Source of the DNA: Campylobacterota bacterium
Lineage (GTDB): Bacteria > Campylobacterota > Campylobacteria > Campylobacterales > Sulfurovaceae
Direction: 5' to 3'
Assembly: GCA_030595845.1 (NCBI GenBank)
Contig: JAUVCL010000064.1
Location: 1 to 10,539, forward strand
Length of the DNA: 10,539 bases
Below, piece by piece: positions 7,513-10,539 of this stretch. The notes beneath the pieces are model-generated. The model was given only the letters and a program-made list of their open reading frames with translations, was not told the origin of the DNA and made no database searches. The number at the start of each line of letters is the position of its first letter. The stretch's first letter is position 1. Position numbers and translations under genes: made by a program.

Positions 7513-7862
7513 CAGTACAAGACTTTATCTATAAACAGTTAAAAGACATAGCAACGACCACCCCTGCACCTGCACCGTTGGAAACTGCTATCCCTTTTAT
7601 CATCTACAGTTTAGACGGACAAGAGACATCACCTACTATGTCAAGTAATGGCTACACTCAAAACTTTGTGACTATCGCAGTATATAGTGATGAGTATGAC
7701 AAGGCATCTGCTTTAGCATTACTGATAAAAGACGCGATGGTGTGCAAAAAAGAAGATACGATCATGGGCGTAACGTATACAAGTAGATCTACGGGGTTTG
7801 ATACAGAACCTGTTTCAAGATACTTTGTATCGTTAGAATTTAACATATACACAAGGGAGTAA
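7509..7862 (+). CDS. Tail terminator/completion protein (DUF3168-like)
   Basis: The 117-residue product begins MTVQDFIYKQLKDIATT and continues with AIPFIIYSLDGQETSPTMSSNG, a later HNFV-like TQNFVTIAVYSDEYDKASALALLIKDAM segment and the ending YFVSLEFNIYTRE. This is the order of DUF3168 proteins (SPP1 gp17-like), which cap the tail tube at its head-proximal end and let it join the head. It has no membrane segment. It overlaps the adaptor gene by four bases and is followed three bases later by the tail tube gene. Members vary in sequence, so position adds much of the confidence. Confidence 0.8.
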   Translation: MTVQDFIYKQLKDIATTTPAPAPLETAIPFIIYSLDGQETSPTMSSNGYTQNFVTIAVYSDEYDKASALALLIKDAMVCKKEDTIMGVTYTSRSTGFDTEPVSRYFVSLEFNIYTRE

Positions 7863-7864
7863 AA

Positions 7865-8287
7865 ATGGCACAAGAAAATGTACATTTGACATGTGGTACG
7901 CGTTTCTTTATAGAAGACGCTGTAGGAAGTGGAACGATGATTGAAGTTGAAGACGTGACGACATTTGGCGGTGAAGTCGGTCAAGTCGGTACGTTCTTAG
8001 AAACAACAACGATTACAGACTGTAGTAAAGACTACATCGCAGGATTGAGTGATGCACCTGATCTTACTATCAGTTTTCTATACAGTCCTACAACCAATCA
8101 AACAAACTTCATCGCAGGCGCACAAGCAGGCGAAAAGAGGAAAGCTAAGATTGAGTTTGCAACAACACCAGTAGCAACAGCAGACTTTAATCTGTCGATG
8201 GCAGGTTTTACGATGAGCGACCCTGCACCGGACACGGTACTAACGGGTAACGTAAACGGAAAAGCAAGTGACTTTATTTGGAGTTAA
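7865..8287 (+). CDS. Major tail tube protein
   Basis: Probably stacks as hexameric rings around the tape measure to form the tail tube. The 140-residue product has the tube-protein pattern: an N-terminal ligand-free strand region (FFIEDAVGSGTMIEVEDVTTFG), then GTFLETTTITDCSKDYIAGLSDAPDLTISFLY (42-73), equivalent to the family's (V)D-x-T-x-x-x-D-x-x-x-x-GL-x-D-x-x-x-h-x-h. It ends in a strand pair (FNLSMAGFTMSDPAPD, 108-123) leading to the terminal SDFIWS. GGGAG precedes the ATG, a strong site suiting a high-copy protein. A stable hairpin lies just behind the stop. It is short but within the range of siphovirus tube proteins. Confidence 0.87.
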   Translation: MAQENVHLTCGTRFFIEDAVGSGTMIEVEDVTTFGGEVGQVGTFLETTTITDCSKDYIAGLSDAPDLTISFLYSPTTNQTNFIAGAQAGEKRKAKIEFATTPVATADFNLSMAGFTMSDPAPDTVLTGNVNGKASDFIWS

Positions 8288-8447
8288 TAGCGTTAAATCA
8301 GCACTCTTCGGAGTGTTGATATTAGTGCTAACGGCATGTACGACAGTAGATAATACACTCGTAGAAATCCATCAGTATGTTATCATCGACGATAATAATA
8401 TAGATGGTATAAAAGAAAAAAAGGAAAAATATGTTAAACAAAAATGA
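8268..8447 (+). CDS. Small predicted lipoprotein overlapping tail tube and chaperone genes
   Basis: A 59-residue frame starts at GTG 8268, inside the end of the tube gene (20-base overlap), and ends inside the chaperone gene (17-base overlap). The N-terminus is a bacterial lipoprotein signal: n-region with Lys10, hydrophobic ALFGVLILVLTAC (12-24) and the lipobox LTAC with Cys24. The mature part (about 36 residues) starts CTTVDNTL and ends in a Lys-rich tail. The only possible start is GTG, since a stop lies in frame at 8253-8255; a GGAAAA at 8259-8264 could serve as ribosome site. Function is unknown. Phage lipoproteins include superinfection-exclusion and lysis proteins, but a location between tube and chaperone genes is unusual. 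It is not a recognised family, and the fully overlapping position leaves some doubt. Confidence 0.55.
   Translation: MTLFGVNSVKSALFGVLILVLTACTTVDNTLVEIHQYVIIDDNNIDGIKEKKEKYVKQK
8297..8320 (+). promoter_or_regulatory. C(UUCG)G hairpin after the tail tube gene
   Basis: A 10-bp stem (8297-8306 with 8311-8320, one G-U pair) closes the tetraloop TTCG at 8307-8310, with the closing C-G pair. This is an exceptionally stable RNA loop type. It starts nine bases after the tube stop. No run of T follows, so it is not a classic intrinsic terminator. It could hold back decay of the tube message or slow read-through into later genes. It also lies within the signal-peptide codons of the overlapping lipoprotein frame. 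Confidence 0.6.
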
Positions 8448-8766
8448 TTTACTAAGTATAGGTTTAAAAAGAAAAGAAGTTGATTTAGATACTGGAACTG
8501 TACTTATCCGAGAGTTTACCACAGCAGACAGAGAAAAGTTTGAAGTGTTGGCTATGGGGATGCAAGAGGGTTCTGGTAAAAAGAACATGAAAGCAAACAT
8601 CATAGCGATCTCTCTTATAAACAAAGACAACACGCGTGTCTTTGGAGATGATGAGATAGGAAAGATCGCAGAACTACCGAGCACTATCACAGAAGTGATC
8701 TTCAACGCAGTACTTGATATAAATGGTATGGCAGGCGATGCTTTGGATGTGGCAGAGGGAAACTAA
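8431..8766 (+). CDS. Tail assembly chaperone G (0-frame product)
   Basis: The 111-residue product (MLNKNDLLSIGLKRKEVDLDTG...) lies between the tube and tape measure genes, where lambda gpG-like tail assembly chaperones sit. Residues 18-31 (VDLDTGTVLIREFT) give the short beta strand typical of these proteins, followed by a helical rest. Role: coats the tape measure so that tube protein can polymerise around it; G is not in the virion. AAGGAAAAAT before the ATG is the ribosome site. The gene ends in GGGAAAC-TAA, a frameshift signal (see 8757-8763) from which a longer G-T form is made. Sequence conservation in this family is low, so the call rests largely on position and the frameshift. Confidence 0.8.
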   Translation: MLNKNDLLSIGLKRKEVDLDTGTVLIREFTTADREKFEVLAMGMQEGSGKKNMKANIIAISLINKDNTRVFGDDEIGKIAELPSTITEVIFNAVLDINGMAGDALDVAEGN

Positions 8767-8957
8767 AAAAGCATAAATTTACGTTTATGCTTTTACAACT
8801 TGCCGAGGTTTTACACATGAGTTTAACAGAAGTTCGGAACATGCCCGCAAGCGAAATAACTCTTTGGCAAGCGTATTTCAATCTTAAAAACAGTCCCGTG
8901 GAAGTAAAACCGCAGAGCGACTTGACTCAGTTTATAAATATGATGGGGAAAAAGTAA
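8431..8957 (+). CDS. Tail assembly chaperone G-T fusion, by -1 frameshift at 8757-8763
   Basis: The 0 frame reads to AAC 8761-8763, then the ribosome slips back one base and continues from CTA 8763 to TAA 8955-8957. This gives a 175-residue protein: 111 of G plus a 64-residue T part. The T part reads LKKHKFTFMLLQLAEVLHMS, then LTEVRNMPASEITLWQAYFN and ends in FINMMGKK. The LAEVLHMSLTEVRNMPASEITLW stretch has the T-domain pattern (LA-x-x-hg-x-x-h-x-E-h-x-x-M-x-x-x-E-h-x-x-W). In lambda the T part of gpGT binds tube protein while G binds the tape measure. The -1 frame is open from 8718. It ends overlapping the next ATG by one base. The T frame has ATGs at 8787 and 8817, but no good ribosome site. 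Confidence 0.86.
8757..8763 (+). promoter_or_regulatory. Programmed -1 frameshift slippery heptamer G-GGA-AAC
   Basis: GGGAAAC at 8757-8763 has the X-XXY-YYZ form in the chaperone frame (GAG GGA AAC TAA). Both tRNAs can re-pair one base back with GGG and AAA. The stop TAA follows at once, so non-slipping ribosomes finish G. Lambda G-T uses GGGAAAG at the same place. The hairpin at 8767-8794 lies directly downstream. Confidence 0.88.
8767..8794 (+). promoter_or_regulatory. Hairpin stimulating the G-T frameshift (or a terminator)
   Basis: A perfect 11-bp inverted repeat: AAAAGCATAAA (8767-8777) and TTTATGCTTTT (8784-8794), with a 6-base loop (8778-8783). It begins three bases after the slippery heptamer. 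Since the outer A-U pairs are weak, the effective stem with its G-C pairs starts about seven bases on, within the usual spacing for frameshift stimulators. The A-stem-T layout also resembles a short terminator, but the T frame runs straight through it, favouring the frameshift role. Confidence 0.7.
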
Positions 8958-9415
8958 TGATTACTTTAAAATTAGATAAAAAGTCAGTCAACAACATCAC
9001 TAAAAAGCTTCGAGCAATGCCTGCAAAGCTACAAAAAAAAGCTATACGCTCTACGATAGACCCGGAAGCAAAGAAGTTAAAAGATGCTTTTAAATCAGTG
9101 ACTCCTGTAGGACAAAGAGATCATAAAAATAAATACGCTAAGAAAATAGGTAGAGGTTTTTTAAAGCGATCTTTTTCTGTACGCAACAGTGGTCGTGGTC
9201 AAACTGTAGGACGAATGGTTGTCAATACTGCAGCAGGGTATTATGTCTTTATGTCTCCCAATGCAACGGGAAGAAAAGCAGGAAACAAGAGAAGAGTTTA
9301 TTATTGGGGTGCAGTACCAGGGGCAAACAAATATCAAAGAATTTGGGATGGTAGACAACTTAGAGTCACCGCAAGACTCACGCAGAGCCTTGGGCTTGAA
9401 TTAAATAGAATATAG
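8957..9415 (+). CDS. HK97 gp10-like protein, putative tail completion/minor tail protein
   Basis: A basic 152-residue protein, rich in Lys/Arg. The N-terminus (MITLKLDKKSVNNITKKLRAMPAKLQKKAIRS) is helical, and SVTPVGQRDHKNKYAKKIGRGFLKRSFSVR (47-76) fits the gp10 motif aP-V-x-TG-x-L-x-x-Sh. A strand stretch VGRMVVNTAAGYYVFMSPNATG (84-105) corresponds to V-x-x-x-x-Y-x-x-hh-E-x-G-T, lacking the usual Glu. HK97 gp10-like/lambda gpZ-related proteins finish the tail or join it to the head, and in lambda the gene stands before the tube gene. Here it follows the chaperone locus. The ATG overlaps the T stop by one base (TAATG), so it is probably coupled; GGGGAAAAAG is the ribosome site. Family match is moderate. 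Confidence 0.66.
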   Translation: MITLKLDKKSVNNITKKLRAMPAKLQKKAIRSTIDPEAKKLKDAFKSVTPVGQRDHKNKYAKKIGRGFLKRSFSVRNSGRGQTVGRMVVNTAAGYYVFMSPNATGRKAGNKRRVYYWGAVPGANKYQRIWDGRQLRVTARLTQSLGLELNRI

Positions 9416-9423
9416 GAGAGAAT

Positions 9424-10539
9424 ATGGCTAAAAAATCATCACTTGGAAGCTTACTTATAAACTTAGAGCTACAGACTGCAACACTCAACAAACAAGTTAA
9501 AGACATAAATAAAAAGTTTTCAGGCTTGACAAACACATTCAAAAAAGTAGGTATTGCTCTTGCAGGAGCATTTGCACTAAAAGGTTTAGCCAACACGATA
9601 AGCAACACGCTAAAGTTTAACGATGCCCTGGGTAAGACAGCAGATCGTCTTGGTCTGACTGCTAAAGAGTTACAACAGTTACATTTCGCTTCTGAGCAAA
9701 GTGGTATCAGTACAGCTACGCTGGAGATGGCTTTGCAACGTATGACACGTCGAGTCAGTGAAGCAGGCAAAGGAACGGGTGAAGCCGTCAAAGCACTTAA
9801 AGAGATGAACATCGAAGCAAGTGAACTTGCTAAAATGTCAGTTAACGAACAGCTCAACGTCTTAGCTGATGCGCTTAGTGGTGTAGAGAACGAAGCAGAT
9901 CAGGTGCGTTTGGCGATGAAGCTCTTTGATAGTGAGGGTGTCAAGCTTCTAACGATGCTTAAAAATGGTAGTGAAGGCTTGAAGACGTACGCAGAAGAAG
10001 CCAACGCACTAGGCTTTGTTTTAGATAGACAGATGATTGCAAAGATGGAAGATGCGAACGACTCCATGCATAAAGTACAGATGACAGGAAGAGGGTTTTC
10101 TAATCTCTTTACTGTTGCCTTGGCACCTGCTATCACTACAGTAGCAAACTCATTTGTCGGAATGTGGAAAGACTCCAACGATGCAGATAAAACGCTAAAA
10201 AACATGACCAAAACGGTTGCGGTTTTGGTGCAGGGCTTAGATGTTTTGACGACTTCTGTCACGACTTCCATCGCAGGATACAGTACTTTTGCATCCTTTT
10301 TGGAACTTGTTTGGGAAAGCAACATGGGTACAGCTACAGGCGCACTTGAAGCACAGGAGAAGTTTCAAGCCAGTGCAGAAAAGTCAAGTGTTGCAGTAGA
10401 AAAATGGGTATCTGCCTTGGCGGGTAACGGTGTACACATGACAGAGTTTTTAAGACTTTCTGTAGAAGTACCTGAGCCAATAAAGCGCAGCACAAAAGCT
10501 ACTACAGCACTTAACAAAGAACTTGGAAAAACAAAGAAG
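9424..10539 (+). CDS. Tail tape measure protein (5' part, truncated by window)
   Basis: The frame is open from ATG 9424 to the window end (372 codons visible), and the C-terminus is missing. It sets tail length and is extruded with DNA at injection. The N-terminus (MAKKSSLGSLLINLELQTATLNKQVKDINKKF) is followed by a short hydrophobic stretch (AGAFALKGLANTI, about 47-59). Then comes the conserved ADRLGLTAKELQQLHFASEQSGIS (73-96) of lambda-like tape measure proteins and the LAMKLFDSEGVKLLTMLKNG segment (about 162-181). The rest is helical, with a hydrophobic patch around VALAPAITTVANSFVGMW. AGGAGAG before the ATG is the ribosome site; the gene starts eight bases after the gp10-like stop. Position after the G-T chaperone is diagnostic. 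Confidence 0.92.
   Translation, partial: MAKKSSLGSLLINLELQTATLNKQVKDINKKFSGLTNTFKKVGIALAGAFALKGLANTISNTLKFNDALGKTADRLGLTAKELQQLHFASEQSGISTATLEMALQRMTRRVSEAGKGTGEAVKALKEMNIEASELAKMSVNEQLNVLADALSGVENEADQVRLAMKLFDSEGVKLLTMLKNGSEGLKTYAEEANALGFVLDRQMIAKMEDANDSMHKVQMTGRGFSNLFTVALAPAITTVANSFVGMWKDSNDADKTLKNMTKTVAVLVQGLDVLTTSVTTSIAGYSTFASFLELVWESNMGTATGALEAQEKFQASAEKSSVAVEKWVSALAGNGVHMTEFLRLSVEVPEPIKRSTKATTALNKELGKTKK

Noticed and set aside
8328..8705. 125-codon reverse-strand frame over the chaperone gene
   Set aside because: Antisense to the chaperone and lipoprotein frames, and dominated by Phe/Ile/Ser runs from the complement of A-rich codons. No start or ribosome-site support.
8767..8794. Reading the hairpin as an intrinsic terminator of the chaperone gene
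   Set aside because: The T part of the G-T protein is encoded through and beyond it, and the late operon continues into gp10-like and tape measure genes. A frameshift stimulator fits better, though partial termination is not excluded.
1..10539. CRISPR array, tRNA, retron or toxin-antitoxin element
   Set aside because: No regularly spaced repeats, clover-leaf-like region or suitable gene pair was seen. The window is almost completely filled by structural phage genes.

Overview
The window is the late structural region of a tailed phage or prophage. It runs in canonical order on the + strand: small terminase, large terminase, portal, ClpP-like maturation protease, HK97-fold capsid protein, decoration-like protein, N4 gp49/Sf6 gp66-family protein, head-tail connector, head-tail adaptor, tail terminator/completion protein (DUF3168-like), tail tube protein, tail assembly chaperones (G and G-T), HK97 gp10-like protein and the start of the tape measure. 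There is no sheath or baseplate gene between tube and tape measure, so the virion is most likely a siphovirus with a long non-contractile tail. No integrase, repressor or bacterial flanking gene is visible, so prophage versus free phage cannot be decided here. The low GC, the abundant AGA/ATA codons and the A-rich lysine codons would suit a host such as a Campylobacterota member, but that is inference from composition only.

Layout. 1-760: an A-rich terS gene of the P27 type with a helix-turn-helix N-terminus, then a 99-base gap. 761-2407: terL. 2408-2562: a gap that appears to hold a decayed gene end resembling a LamG/concanavalin-like C-terminus. 2563-5815: portal, protease and capsid gene, joined by ATGA stop/start overlaps. 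5853-7862: decoration-like protein, gp49-family protein and the connector genes. 7865-8957: tail tube, a probable 59-residue lipoprotein gene not expected at this position, and the chaperone locus. 8957 to the end: gp10-like protein and a tape measure cut by the window edge.

The features most worth attention are not whole genes. (1) A GGGAAAC slippery heptamer sits directly before the chaperone G stop, followed by an 11-bp hairpin and a T-like reading frame in -1; this is a well-supported programmed frameshift giving a 175-residue G-T protein. (2) A perfect 26-bp direct repeat brackets terL, and a third 19-base copy lies inside the terL coding sequence; its core is the palindrome TGTATACA. 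(3) A small lipoprotein-like frame overlaps both the tail tube and chaperone genes, and a stable C(UUCG)G hairpin lies within its signal sequence. (4) A degenerate LamG-like gene end lies just behind the second repeat copy.

How the genes work together: TerS and TerL cut and pump DNA through the portal into a procapsid of the HK97-fold protein matured by the protease. The decoration-like protein probably coats the shell. The connector, adaptor and terminator/completion proteins close the head-tail joint. Tube protein polymerises around the tape measure, which is held ready by the G and G-T chaperones.
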